Of a DNA stretch of 64,000 nucleotides, positions 1-8,559 are shown one piece after another. Within the stretch, counting starts at the first letter, position 1, and each line of letters begins with the position of its first letter. Origin of the DNA: Amphibacillus jilinensis Y1 (lineage in GTDB: Bacteria > Bacillota > Bacilli > Bacillales > Amphibacillaceae); the NCBI RefSeq assembly GCF_000306965.1, contig NZ_JH976434.1:474102-538101 (forward strand), read 5' to 3'. Below the pieces are notes generated by a model that saw only the letters and a program-made list of their open reading frames with translations, made no database searches and was not told the DNA's origin. Made by a program: the position numbers and the translations under genes.

Positions 1-2
1 AC

Positions 3-37
3 AAGCACTGCCACAATGTTAAAAAGCGGCAGTGCTT
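3..37 (-). terminator. Rho-independent terminator after pfkA
   Basis: A perfect 10-bp stem (AAGCACTGCC pairing with GGCAGTGCTT) closes a 15-nt loop just downstream of the phosphofructokinase stop codon. The T tract expected on the minus strand falls at the window edge and cannot be fully judged. Confidence 0.75.
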
Positions 38-41
38 AGTA

Positions 42-998
42 TCAAATGAGATCTTGAAAAACTTGATAGAGATGATCATTAATTTTATTTTCAGTCGCAA
101 AAATTTCGTCGAAGGTATGATAGGTAATTTTATTACTTTCAATACCAAGTGCTACGCCAACAATGTCTTGTTTAATTAAATCGATCACTTCATGCCCCAT
201 TCGGCTAGTGAAGACACGGTCGAAAACACTTGGTGTGCCTCCTCGTTGAATATGACCAAGTACGGTTGGACGTGTATCAAGCCCAGATAACGATTTAATT
301 TCCTTCGCGATATCTTCGGCTTTTCCTGCTCCCTCCGCTACAACTACTATGCTATGTGACTTTCCACGGTCAAACCCAGCTTTAAGGTCTGTTGCTATTT
401 TGTTTATATCTGCTTCAACTTCTGGAATGATAATCGCATCAACACCACTTGCAATGCCAGCTTGCAATGCTATATCACCACAGTTACGCCCCATCGCCTC
501 TATCACACTAACGCGTTCATGACTACTCATTGTGTCACGCAAGTTACCGATCGCATCTGTCACGACATTTAAAGTCGTATCAAAACCAATGGTATAGTCA
601 GTTAATGGGATATCATTATCTATAGTTCCTGGAAGACCATACGTTTTTATTCCTTGACGTTGTAATGCCTGTGCGCCTCGATAGCTACCATCTCCACCGA
701 TCACCACTACGTAATCAATACCCTTATTTTTTAAATGTTCTATTGCTTTAGCTTGTCCCTCTGGCGTTTTAAAAGCTTCTGATCGTGCGGATTGTAAAAA
801 GGTGCCTCCTCGATATAGAATATCACTAACCTCTTTTGAACCCAACTTAATAAAGTCATTGTCCATCAATCCTTTGAAACCTCTTCTTACTCCAAACATG
901 TCAAAGCCATTAGCTAAACCCGTGCGAACGACTGCGCGAATAGCGCTATTCATTCCTTGTGAATCGCCACCTGATGTTAATACTGCGATCTTCTTCAT
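42..998 (-). CDS. pfkA: ATP-dependent 6-phosphofructokinase
   Basis: Phosphorylates fructose 6-phosphate to fructose 1,6-bisphosphate, the committed glycolytic step; cytoplasmic tetramer in this family. About 318 residues, normal for bacterial PfkA. Visible signatures are the N-terminal GGDSQGMN nucleotide loop (usually GGDAPGMN), GGDGSYRGA, the catalytic PGTIDND motif, and VLGHIQRGG near the C terminus. An ATG at 998 is preferred over the in-frame GTG nine bases upstream because AGGAAGG lies eight bases before it. It appears monocistronic, with its own promoter and terminator. In many bacilli pfkA is followed by pyk; that cannot be checked because the window ends. The Ser-Gln in place of Ala-Pro in the first loop is unusual but should not abolish function. 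Confidence 0.95.
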   Translation of the reverse strand: MKKIAVLTSGGDSQGMNSAIRAVVRTGLANGFDMFGVRRGFKGLMDNDFIKLGSKEVSDILYRGGTFLQSARSEAFKTPEGQAKAIEHLKNKGIDYVVVIGGDGSYRGAQALQRQGIKTYGLPGTIDNDIPLTDYTIGFDTTLNVVTDAIGNLRDTMSSHERVSVIEAMGRNCGDIALQAGIASGVDAIIIPEVEADINKIATDLKAGFDRGKSHSIVVVAEGAGKAEDIAKEIKSLSGLDTRPTVLGHIQRGGTPSVFDRVFTSRMGHEVIDLIKQDIVGVALGIESNKITYHTFDEIFATENKINDHLYQVFQDLI

Positions 999-1046
999 TG
1001 CTATCACCTTCCTCTATTGTCTATCTTTCCACATTTCGGTTATTTA

Positions 1047-1055
1047 ATTATACCA
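1047..1055 (-). promoter_or_regulatory. Extended -10 promoter of pfkA
   Basis: On the minus strand TGGTATAAT gives a consensus -10 with the TG extension, about 50 bases before the pfkA start. No good -35 is visible at 16-18 bases, consistent with an extended -10 promoter. Confidence 0.5.
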
Positions 1056-1095
1056 TAACCAGGTGGACAGACATAAAAGAAAAGTAGATTCACCA

Positions 1096-1128
1096 ATAAA
1101 ACGAACCCTCAATTTGAAGCGTGTTTAT
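1096..1128 (+). repeat. Fragment of dispersed intergenic repeat (family 1)
   Basis: Carries only the left end signature AAAACGAACC followed by TCAATT and a GCGTGTTTA stretch. It looks like a short or decayed copy lying between pfkA and the SDR gene. Confidence 0.4.
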
Positions 1129-1147
1129 ATTTACATTATTACTTTTA

Positions 1148-2005
1148 TTATCCGTTGACAATCACACCACCATTGACGTGAATCACTTGCCCTGATACAT
1201 AACTTGCATCTTCACTTGCTAAGTAAACATAGGCAGGGGCCAGTTCATAAGGCTGACCAGGTCTTCCTAATGGATTATCCGAACCAAACTCACTCACCTT
1301 TTCTGCATCAAATGATGCTGGGATTAGCGGTGTCCATATTGGTCCTGGAGCAACGCCATTAACGCGGATTTTTTTCTCTATTAGCGATGAGGCTAATGAT
1401 CGTGTGAACGATGTAATTGCACCTTTTGTACTTGAATAGTCAATTAAACTTGGATTTCCAGCATATGCAGTGATTGATGTACTATTAATAATCGCACTCC
1501 CTTCATTTAAGTAAGGTAATGCTGCCCGTGTCATGTAAAAGTATGAAAAGATATTTGTTTTAAACGTCGTCTCTAGTTGTTGATCGCTAATAGCTAAGAA
1601 ATCTTCTTGTGGATACTGAACTGCTGCGTTGTTAACAAGAATATTCAAGTGACCAAAAGAGCTAATTGTTTGTTGAACCGCCTTTGTACAAAAACTTGAA
1701 TCCCCTACATCACCACTTATTAATAAACAGCGCTGCCCTTGTTCCTCAACCAGTGCCTTCGTCTGTTCCGCATCTTGATGCTCATCCAAATAAACGATCG
1801 CAATATCTGCACCTTCTTTGGCAAAATATAAGCTAACTGCCCTACCAATACCACTATCACCACCGGTAATCAAGGCTACTTTATCCTTTAATTTGTAACT
1901 TCCTTGGTATCGACTGTTGTCATATATCGGTAACGGATTCATATCGGCTTCTATACCTGGCTGTCTGTCTTGGTGCTGTGCAGGTTGAATTTTTTTCTTT
2001 TCCAT
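1148..2005 (-). CDS. SDR family oxidoreductase, general stress protein 39 type
   Basis: Short-chain dehydrogenase/reductase of the long-N-terminus group that includes B. subtilis YdaD (GSP39), YhdF and YhxC. 285 residues. The first 40 residues form the group-specific leader, followed by the Rossmann motif TGGDSGIG (about 48-55), NNAA, and the catalytic Ser with YSSTK (Tyr-x-x-x-Lys). The C terminus ends SGQVIHVNGG, typical of the family. Substrate unknown. GGAGTG lies eight bases before the ATG. A sigma-B-like promoter is present upstream, which fits a general stress gene. Confidence 0.9.
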   Translation of the reverse strand: MEKKKIQPAQHQDRQPGIEADMNPLPIYDNSRYQGSYKLKDKVALITGGDSGIGRAVSLYFAKEGADIAIVYLDEHQDAEQTKALVEEQGQRCLLISGDVGDSSFCTKAVQQTISSFGHLNILVNNAAVQYPQEDFLAISDQQLETTFKTNIFSYFYMTRAALPYLNEGSAIINSTSITAYAGNPSLIDYSSTKGAITSFTRSLASSLIEKKIRVNGVAPGPIWTPLIPASFDAEKVSEFGSDNPLGRPGQPYELAPAYVYLASEDASYVSGQVIHVNGGVIVNG

Positions 2006-2042
2006 TTGCTAATCACTCCTCATTTGTCTGTTTAACTACTGT

Positions 2043-2067
2043 TTACCCGATTTTATTAAAGTTATAC
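2043..2067 (-). promoter_or_regulatory. Sigma-B-like promoter of the SDR gene
   Basis: Minus strand reads GTATAA, 13 bases, GGGTAA, close to the Bacillus sigma-B consensus GTTTWW-N12-15-GGGWAW, about 40 bases before the start codon. Homologues of this SDR are sigma-B dependent in B. subtilis, which supports the assignment. Confidence 0.55.
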
Positions 2068-2202
2068 ATCTGTACAGCTCGTTGATTTACTAATAGCTAA
2101 AAATCAAATAAAAACACCTGATCTTGACCAAACATTAAATCTGTGAGAAGGGTATGAAAGCATGGTTGAAATAATAGGATTAAAATCATATTTTTCTTAA
2201 TA

Positions 2203-2285
2203 TAAAACGAATATTCAATGAGTGGGCGTTTGCAGCTGAATTGGTCGTTGAGTATCCCCGAAGATTAGTAAGGGTAATCTGTAGT
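2203..2285 (+). repeat. Diverged copy of family 1 repeat
   Basis: Begins AAAACGAATATTCAATGAG and contains TTGGTCGTTGAGT, matching the left half of the family consensus, then diverges. Together with the terminator at 2290-2326 and the SDR promoter it accounts for most of the gene-free stretch 2006-2386. Confidence 0.55.
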
Positions 2286-2289
2286 AAAA

Positions 2290-2326
2290 AGCCTTCAGTA
2301 AGGTTACTTTCCCACTACTGAAGGCT
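2290..2326 (-). terminator. Terminator of the ugp-like operon
   Basis: Perfect 11-bp stem AGCCTTCAGTA/TACTGAAGGCT, followed on the minus strand by a T run (TTTTTAC). It sits 60 bases after the glycerophosphodiesterase stop. Confidence 0.85.
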
Positions 2327-2386
2327 AATCATATAAATGTTTCTTGCTAAATGGATCGTTAATATCACCAAAACTAATGGGGAGAA

Positions 2387-3163
2387 TTACCCTTCACGCA
2401 TATAAGGTAAAGCTGTATTCTGAGCCCATCGTTTTTTTATCTCAAGTGCCCGGCTAGGAAAATCAGTAATAATACCATCAATTCCAAGCTTAAATAATAA
2501 CGTCAATGTTTCCTCATCATTAACCGTCCAAGCTCTCACGCGTGTTAAATCAAGCTGGTTTAAAAAATAACGATCCTTTAGTAATGAAGCTTCAATATGC
2601 AAATAAGTCATATTGTAGCTTAGATAATAATCCATAACCTGTGGTATCGGTTGGTGAATCAACCAAGCAATAGTAGCCTCAGGGTCGATTGCCTTTAGAC
2701 GCGTTAAGGTAGGTAAATGAAAAGAGGAGTAGGTGACTTCAATCCGATTCATGTAACCTTGAACACAATCAATTAGCTTTTGCTCAATACCATCATATTG
2801 ATTGAAAGCAGTTTTTAGTTCAATGTTTACTTTGATACGCTTTTGTACGACTAAATCTAATACCTCACTAAGTAATGGAATCCGCTCTAAATCCCAAGAA
2901 GGATCATAGTTAGTGTACGTTTGATAAATTGAAGAGAGTGTCATTTTTTTGAGTTCTGACCAGTTATAATGATTAACGAAACCTTGGGCATTAATGGTCC
3001 GCTCTAACGTTTCGTCATGTATCACAATAAGTTGATCATCTTTCGTTAAATGGACATCTAACTCCACCCCATCAACACCTTCATAAATGGCTTGGCGCAT
3101 ACTTAACATTGTGTTTTCAGGGTATAAACCTTTACTACCACGATGACCATATACATCTACCAT
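2387..3163 (-). CDS. ugpQ: Glycerophosphodiester phosphodiesterase
   Basis: Hydrolyses glycerophosphodiesters to sn-glycerol 3-phosphate and an alcohol. 258 residues with no signal peptide, so cytoplasmic. The GDPD TIM-barrel signature is at the N terminus: GHRGSKGLYPENT (catalytic HR and E), then GVELDVHLTKDDQLIVIHDETLER (metal-binding E-x-D and catalytic H), and NIELK later. Last gene of a ugp-like ABC operon, the same gene content as enterobacterial ugpBAECQ, so it probably acts on diesters brought in by the transporter. GGAGTG precedes the ATG by eight bases. Confidence 0.9.
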   Translation of the reverse strand: MVDVYGHRGSKGLYPENTMLSMRQAIYEGVDGVELDVHLTKDDQLIVIHDETLERTINAQGFVNHYNWSELKKMTLSSIYQTYTNYDPSWDLERIPLLSEVLDLVVQKRIKVNIELKTAFNQYDGIEQKLIDCVQGYMNRIEVTYSSFHLPTLTRLKAIDPEATIAWLIHQPIPQVMDYYLSYNMTYLHIEASLLKDRYFLNQLDLTRVRAWTVNDEETLTLLFKLGIDGIITDFPSRALEIKKRWAQNTALPYMREG

Positions 3164-3285
3164 TCGGCCTCACTCCTTCAGTCACTATTTTTCACCTTAT
3201 GCTTAGTGGCTAACAATTTTGGTGTTGTTCTTTTCCGTTTCTATGCTAACGCCTCAATTAATGAGTCAATGTTAAGCGCACCTTG

Positions 3286-4659
3286 TTATTCTCCTCTCGC
3301 ACGATTGGCTTGATCAATCGCACCATTTATTTGTTCAACCATTGTTTGATAAGCTTGATCAATGTCTCCATCATTATAAACGGTTTCCAGCGCAGTCTCT
3401 GTAATACGACGCGCCTCTGGAATCATGTCCATCAGTGCACCCTCAGTCGCAAATGACGAGGTAGTTGATTGAAGTTGATCCACTGTCACCTTTAATTGTG
3501 GCATAGCTTCATAAGCATCAAGAACAACTTGCTCTTGATAAGCAGCTGGGTTAATCGCAAAATAGCCAGTACCTACATGCCATTCAGCTTGTACTTCTGG
3601 TGTTTGCAAATATTTCATAAAATCCCACGCAGCCTGTTGTTCTTCTTCTGGTTGACCATTCATCATCCATAGGCTTGCTCCACCGATTACCACGCCATGA
3701 CGTTCTTTTTCCTCCGGGTAAGGTAAAAAGGCGACCCCTACTTCAAACGATGCTTCATCAACCACCTGACGCACATTGGCAGATGAGGCTATAAACATAG
3801 CGACATCTTCAGCAAAAAAGCCAGAAATCATATTATCACCATTTGTTCCGTAGTTTGCAAATGTTTCATCAGCCATCATTTGTTCAACCCATGCGAACAC
3901 TGATTTCCCCTCTTCTTCTGTAAAACCTACTTCAGTCGGTGTTTCAGAACGACCATTGTCATTATTCATAAGAAGCGCGCCTTGATTAGCAAGCAGTTGC
4001 TCGTACAGCCAACCATAAGCTTGAAGAGCAAAGCCTTTCATATCAGGATTATTTGCAACAATTTGTCGGCTCACTTCCTCTACCTCTTGATAAGTGGTCG
4101 GTGGTGAATCAGGATCTAGTCCAGCCGCTTCAAACGCGTCTTTATTGAAATACATCACAGGTGTGGACGAATTAAATGGCATAGAATAAAATTGATCGTC
4201 TACCCGGTAATAATTAATAATGTTTTCCTCTAAATGATTCATATCATAACCATCTTGATCAACAAACGTTTGGATCGGTTCAATTCCACCACTGTTAATC
4301 ATTGATTTTGTCCCAATTTCAAACACTTGCATCATCGTCGGCGCACTGTCAGTTCCAGCAATGCTATTAAACTTTGTCAGTGCTTCATCATAAGTACCTT
4401 GATATTCAGCCTTTACGAACACCTCGTCTTGGCTCTGATTATATTGGTCAACAATTTGATCTAATGCATCCTGTAAAGCACCACCCATCGCATGCCAAAA
4501 TACGACTTCAACAGGTGCTTCATCTCCACCTTCATCAGAGCTTTCTTCTGCCTTATTGGATGCGTCATCTTGCGCTTCAACCTCTTGATTTGTTTCATTC
4601 GTTTGGCAACCCACTAGAAATAACATTAATGCAAAGCATATCAACCATACCTTCTTCAT
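3286..4659 (-). CDS. ugpB: Glycerol 3-phosphate/glycerophosphodiester-binding lipoprotein of ABC transporter
   Basis: Extracellular solute-binding protein, 457 residues. A lipoprotein signal peptide with lipobox LVGC (Cys18) is followed by an acidic Glu/Asp-rich linker to about residue 50. The mature part begins VEVVFWHAMGG and contains YQGTYDEALTKFNS, a segment typical of UgpB rather than of maltose-binding proteins. It is followed by ugpQ and preceded by two permeases and a MalK-type ATPase on the same strand, so the substrate is inferred to be sn-glycerol 3-phosphate or glycerophosphodiesters. GGAGGG lies eight bases before the ATG. Confidence 0.88.
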   Translation of the reverse strand: MKKVWLICFALMLFLVGCQTNETNQEVEAQDDASNKAEESSDEGGDEAPVEVVFWHAMGGALQDALDQIVDQYNQSQDEVFVKAEYQGTYDEALTKFNSIAGTDSAPTMMQVFEIGTKSMINSGGIEPIQTFVDQDGYDMNHLEENIINYYRVDDQFYSMPFNSSTPVMYFNKDAFEAAGLDPDSPPTTYQEVEEVSRQIVANNPDMKGFALQAYGWLYEQLLANQGALLMNNDNGRSETPTEVGFTEEEGKSVFAWVEQMMADETFANYGTNGDNMISGFFAEDVAMFIASSANVRQVVDEASFEVGVAFLPYPEEKERHGVVIGGASLWMMNGQPEEEQQAAWDFMKYLQTPEVQAEWHVGTGYFAINPAAYQEQVVLDAYEAMPQLKVTVDQLQSTTSSFATEGALMDMIPEARRITETALETVYNDGDIDQAYQTMVEQINGAIDQANRARGE

Positions 4660-4715
4660 AAAAAGACCCTCCTTATTTTTTCTTATTTAATTGAATAAAG
4701 CATATACTTGATCAT

Positions 4716-5534
4716 TTATTTTAAAGCACCTTCTGTCAGACCTTGTTGCAACTTTTTCTGCCCGATAAATAGCAAAACTAAAGTTGGAATCACGACAATT
4801 ACAGCACCTGCCATAATTACGCCCCATTCATTTAATTGTTCTTGCGTTTGCAATTGCCTCAATCCAATTTGCACTGTTCGAAAGCGATCATCAGTTGTTG
4901 CTAAAAGTGGCCAAAGATACATATTCCATGATGTTAAAAAGCCATAAACACCCAGCGTAACTAGACTCGACTTTGCAACAGGTAAAACGACTGTTAAATA
5001 AAATTTAAAATCACCAATACCTGAAATTTCGCTAGCTTCCTTCAATTCTTTTGGGATCTGCTTAAAATGCTGTCTAAGTAAAAATGTGCCAAATGCCATG
5101 GCGAAGAATGGTACCGACAGACCTGGATAGCTGTCAATCCAATTTAGATCTCTAATGGTATGAAAGTTTGGAATGATTGATGCTTCAAATGGCACCATCA
5201 TCGTTGCTATAAAGATAAAAAAGATTAAATCGCGTCCCTTGAAATTAATGAAAACAAACGCATAAGCAGCCAAACTAGAGATGGCTAATTGACCGATCAT
5301 GATCAGCAAAGAGACGATTAAACTATTAAGTAAGTATTGCACTAATGGAAAACGCTGAAAGACTTGCACGTAATTATCGAATGTTAATGAACGTGGAATA
5401 ATTTGCCCAGTCATGATTTCTTGGTTCGACATGAAGCTCATCATGAACGCAATAAAAGTTGGTGCAAAAACGAGCAAAGCTGATAACGTTAGTAATGTAT
5501 AAAAAACGACTTTATGATGAAGGGGGACAGTCAT
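4716..5534 (-). CDS. ugpE: ABC transporter permease, UgpE/MalG type
   Basis: 272-residue inner-membrane permease of the carbohydrate CUT1 class with six predicted transmembrane segments. The cytoplasmic EAA loop is visible as KEASEISGIGDFKFYLTVVLP, the segment that docks on the ATPase. The start overlaps the stop of the preceding permease by four bases, implying translational coupling. Second permease of the glycerol-phosphate-type importer. Confidence 0.9.
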   Translation of the reverse strand: MTVPLHHKVVFYTLLTLSALLVFAPTFIAFMMSFMSNQEIMTGQIIPRSLTFDNYVQVFQRFPLVQYLLNSLIVSLLIMIGQLAISSLAAYAFVFINFKGRDLIFFIFIATMMVPFEASIIPNFHTIRDLNWIDSYPGLSVPFFAMAFGTFLLRQHFKQIPKELKEASEISGIGDFKFYLTVVLPVAKSSLVTLGVYGFLTSWNMYLWPLLATTDDRFRTVQIGLRQLQTQEQLNEWGVIMAGAVIVVIPTLVLLFIGQKKLQQGLTEGALK

Positions 5535-6469
5535 TGATAATGCACCTTCCTTTCACCTAATTTAAACTGAATAACAGTTAACACTAAGATGAGGACAAAC
5601 AAAATAATGGCTTGTGCACTAGCTGTTCCAAATTGATAATTCATAAATGCTTCTTGATAAATGGAATAAACCATTAAATAGGTTTCGTTTTGGGGACCAC
5701 CACGTGTTAACATATCAATTTGTCCAAACGTCTGAAAGGCATTAATAAAAGTAACGGTAATAACAAAGAACAAGGTTGGCGACAACATCGGTAAGGTAAT
5801 ACGTCTTAGTTGATACAAATAACCAGCCCCATCAATATCAGCACTTTCATAAAGATAGTGATCAATCGATTGAAGACCACCTAATAAAACCAGGAAGGTA
5901 AAACCAATATTCATCCAGATCGTTGAAATAGCAACAGATATTAAGGCCCATTCCGGATCGGTTAACCAGCCAATAGGTGCGGAACCGAAGGCATTTAACA
6001 ATTGATTGAGCCAGCCAATCGTTGGGTGAAACAGGAACAACCAAAACACCGAAGCGGCTGCTGTTGATATCCCCATCGTCGAAGCATACATCGTCCGAAA
6101 AAAACCAATACCTTTCAATTTCTCATTAGCTACAATCGCTAAAAATAAGCTAACCAATATGGCACCTGGCACCGTATATAGGACAAATAGAAATGTAGAT
6201 TGTAGGCTTTTCAAAAATATCGGTGATGAAAAAATATTTTGATAATTTTCCAATCCTACAAATACTGTTGGCATACCACTACTGTTCGTTAAAAATAAAC
6301 TCAAATAAATCGTACGTCCTAAAGGATAAAACAAAAACAGGCTGAACAATAATACTGAAGGCGCTAAAAAAGTAAATCCTTTAAACATTTTTATTCGTTT
6401 TTGTTTTTTAGTTATGCGTTCTAAGTCATTCGCTTCTAATTGTTTAATGGGGATCGCTAGTTGATTCAT
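5531..6469 (-). CDS. ugpA: ABC transporter permease, UgpA/MalF type
   Basis: 312-residue CUT1 permease. About 35 cytoplasmic residues precede the first transmembrane segment; the EAA loop reads YESADIDGAGYLYQLRRITLP. Its start overlaps the ATPase stop by four bases and its stop overlaps the next permease, so the three are tightly coupled. It pairs with UgpE to form the channel. Confidence 0.9.
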   Translation of the reverse strand: MNQLAIPIKQLEANDLERITKKQKRIKMFKGFTFLAPSVLLFSLFLFYPLGRTIYLSLFLTNSSGMPTVFVGLENYQNIFSSPIFLKSLQSTFLFVLYTVPGAILVSLFLAIVANEKLKGIGFFRTMYASTMGISTAAASVFWLFLFHPTIGWLNQLLNAFGSAPIGWLTDPEWALISVAISTIWMNIGFTFLVLLGGLQSIDHYLYESADIDGAGYLYQLRRITLPMLSPTLFFVITVTFINAFQTFGQIDMLTRGGPQNETYLMVYSIYQEAFMNYQFGTASAQAIILFVLILVLTVIQFKLGERKVHYQ

Positions 6470-7578
6470 AGCGCAACGACCTCCAAATGTTGATTCACTG
6501 TAGGTGCTTGAATGAGAGCGCCAGAATCACGATTGAAAAAGCTAAAATGTTTAATCGATAATGACAAAGGTACACGTTCGCCAACTCGTATTAACCATTG
6601 ACCAAGCCATTTAGCTGTCCACAATTCCCTTCCTACTTCAAATGTTAGTAGGGTTTCATTTCCTAAATGTTCAATATTTATTACTTCTAGCCACAGATCT
6701 GCTTCTTCTGGCTTTGCATAACTAAGGTGTTCTGGTCTAATCCCTACAATTAAATTCCCTCGCTGCATCACCTGTGGAATATCACTCATGTTCAATGAAA
6801 GTTGAAGGGTCTGTTCAATCATGAGTTGCTGGTCGCCAATCATTGCTTCTCCAAAATTCATCTTTGGCGAGCCAATGAATGACGCAACAAATAGATTAGC
6901 AGGCTGATTGTAGAGTTCAATTGGCTCTCCAATTTGTTGGATAGTCCCATCATTCATTACCATAATCCGATCGCCCATCGTCATCGCCTCAACTTGATCA
7001 TGCGTCACATATATCATAGTCAGTCCTAATTTTTTCTGAAGCCTACGAATTTCAACACGCATATGTGCTCTTAATTTGGCGTCTAAGTTAGACAGAGGCT
7101 CATCCATCAGACATAACGGCGCTTGACTAACGACAGACCTTGCCAGCGCTACCCGCTGTCGTTGACCGCCTGATAATTGCTTCGGTTTACGATCAAGCAA
7201 ATCGGTTAACCCCATCATCTCCACTGTCTCATAGAGCCTCCGTTCTTGTTCAGCTTTTTTCACCTTTTTAGCATGAAGACCGAAAAGAATATTTTGCTTA
7301 ACAGTCAAATGAGGATATAGGGCATAGTTTTGAAAAACCATTGATAAGTGGCGATCCTTCGGAGGCAAATGATTAACAATGTTACCATTGAGCCTCAATT
7401 CCCCACCTGTAATACTCTCCAGTCCAGCAATCATTCGTAACAAAGTGCTTTTCCCAGATCCTGATGGGCCAACCAAAACAAAAAATTCACCTTCTTCAAT
7501 GGTTAAATCAATATGTTCCAGTACACTAGTTGTTTTGTCATAAAATTTAGACACAGCTGTCAATTCAACTGGATGCAT
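6466..7578 (-). CDS. ugpC: ABC transporter ATP-binding protein, MalK/UgpC/MsmX type
   Basis: Energises sugar or glycerol-phosphate import. Walker A GPSGSGKST, Q-loop FQNYALYPH, signature LSGGQRQR, Walker B LCLMDEP, then a C-terminal TOBE/regulatory domain with GIRPEHL; about 370 residues as expected. The ATG at 7578 is chosen over one 42 bases upstream because AGGAGG lies nine bases before it. First gene of the ugp-like operon. It is the only carbohydrate-type ATPase in the window, whereas two other CUT1-like importers (31.0-34.6 kb and 58.5-61.7 kb) lack one. Members of this family such as MsmX serve several importers, so it could be shared. Confidence 0.92.
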   Translation of the reverse strand: MHPVELTAVSKFYDKTTSVLEHIDLTIEEGEFFVLVGPSGSGKSTLLRMIAGLESITGGELRLNGNIVNHLPPKDRHLSMVFQNYALYPHLTVKQNILFGLHAKKVKKAEQERRLYETVEMMGLTDLLDRKPKQLSGGQRQRVALARSVVSQAPLCLMDEPLSNLDAKLRAHMRVEIRRLQKKLGLTMIYVTHDQVEAMTMGDRIMVMNDGTIQQIGEPIELYNQPANLFVASFIGSPKMNFGEAMIGDQQLMIEQTLQLSLNMSDIPQVMQRGNLIVGIRPEHLSYAKPEEADLWLEVINIEHLGNETLLTFEVGRELWTAKWLGQWLIRVGERVPLSLSIKHFSFFNRDSGALIQAPTVNQHLEVVAL

Positions 7579-7728
7579 GCGGATAAACCTCCTCATAAAG
7601 ATTTCTGCGATTACATCCACAATGTATCACAAAAAATGCACCAATATGCTATTTTTACCAAATCATAACATTTATTTTACATGAGATATAATGTTTATTT
7701 ATATCGTTAATAATACAAATCTTAATCA

Positions 7729-7762
7729 AGCGGGTGTTTTACGGACGGTTATTTTAAAAAGT
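7729..7762 (+). repeat. Right-end fragment of family 1 repeat
   Basis: GCGGGTGTTTTACGGACGG plus TTATTTTA matches the right terminus of the dispersed repeat. The ISL3 remnant begins immediately afterwards, so the insertion may have cut this repeat. Confidence 0.45.
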
Positions 7763-7847
7763 GGTTCTCTGTCAAATGTGGTGGTGTAATGTTCACTCCA
7801 CCATTCATCTTTGTTAAAAGCTCTTTTCCCATAAAGTAGTGCTATTG

Positions 7848-8417
7848 CTAAGCCGCAGAGGGAAATATACTCGCTTTCCGCGGACGAGCGCCCAAGCCTC
7901 CTCGCAAAGACCGCTGTGGGGTCTCGGTCGCCCCTTTTCCGTAGGAGTCTCGCATATTTCCTCTGCTATGTGCTATTTCAAACGAGAGCCTTTTTAACTT
8001 CTGATGGTCAAATAATCGAAAGGGAAGGTTCGTTGTCATCCCTACCAAGCGAGCTGCACTACGAAAAGAATGGAAGACCGTGTATGCTAATGCTGTTGTT
8101 TTCAAAGCATTTGTCCAACGTTGATAATAATCCGCCATTTGTAATCGTTCATAAAAAGGACGGCTACAATTAGGACACAAATATCTTCGCTTTTTTAATG
8201 ATATCTTCACATCTTTATTAGAAAGGACTGGACCTTGAATCTCCTGTCTTCTATAACTATGCACTCGGTTTGTTTTCTCCTTACAGAAAGGACATTTTTG
8301 TTGTTTTTGCTTTGTATAGAGTTCCACAATCAAGCTCCTAGATTCTTCGGTTACACCCCATACGTCTACATGCTTGTCTTTAATTCCCAATAATTCTATG
8401 ATAAAATGACGTTGCAC
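7848..8417 (-). pseudogene. Truncated ISL3-family transposase, chimeric C terminus
   Basis: GTG start with GAGGGG seven bases upstream. Residues 1-145 are the N-terminal region of ISL3 transposases: CPFC...CPNC zinc finger (Cys42, Cys45, Cys81, Cys84 approximately), then a helical DNA-binding part. The DDE catalytic domain is missing. From about residue 151 the frame runs into a 112-bp intergenic repeat, which supplies an unrelated Arg/Gly-rich tail ending RPRKASIFPSAA. Not expected to transpose. Confidence 0.8.
7855..7966. repeat. 112-bp GC-rich palindromic element inside the transposase remnant
   Basis: Ends in imperfect inverted repeats GCAGAGGGAAATAT and ATATTTCCTCTGC. The core contains GCGGACGAGCGCC and GGAGTCTCGC, the hallmarks of the Bacillaceae intergenic element also seen at 19.3 kb and 52.5 kb. 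GTGCTATT occurs on both sides (about 7839-7846 and 7970-7977) and may be a target duplication. Confidence 0.6.
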
Positions 8418-8484
8418 TCATATCCCCTCTCTTTTCTATTGTCTCGACAACTTCAGGGTAACAAAGAGAGGGAGAAATAAAAAA

Positions 8485-8513
8485 GGCAACAGTATGAAAA
8501 CGCTACTGTTGCC
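8485..8513 (-). terminator. Terminator downstream of the GlmU-like gene
   Basis: Perfect 10-bp stem GGCAACAGTA/TACTGTTGCC with a 9-nt loop. On the minus strand a T run follows (CCTTTTTTATTT). It could end the SIS-GntR-GlmU-like operon about 215 bases away. Confidence 0.75.
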
Positions 8514-8559
8514 TTTACTTCTGCATGGTTGTGTCGCACGCGACCTCATACATTTAAAC

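Larger units (their letters stand above)
7764..8470 (-). mobile_element. ISL3-family insertion sequence remnant
   Basis: Bounded on the left by GGTTCTCTGTCAAATGTGG, which resembles the terminal repeat of ISL3 elements (usually GGCTCTTTGTCAAA). On the right a related end reads CCTCTCTTTGTTACCCTG on the minus strand. Inside is only the N-terminal part of an ISL3 transposase. About 200 C-terminal codons are gone, and a 112-bp repeat sits at the breakpoint. The exact ends are uncertain. Confidence 0.6.

Noticed and set aside
7725-7846. Open frame beyond the transposase breakpoint (minus strand, containing YGKRAFNKDEWW)
   Set aside because: It reads out of the repeat into the terminal repeat of the IS and into a family 1 fragment; no start of its own. 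Considered non-coding.
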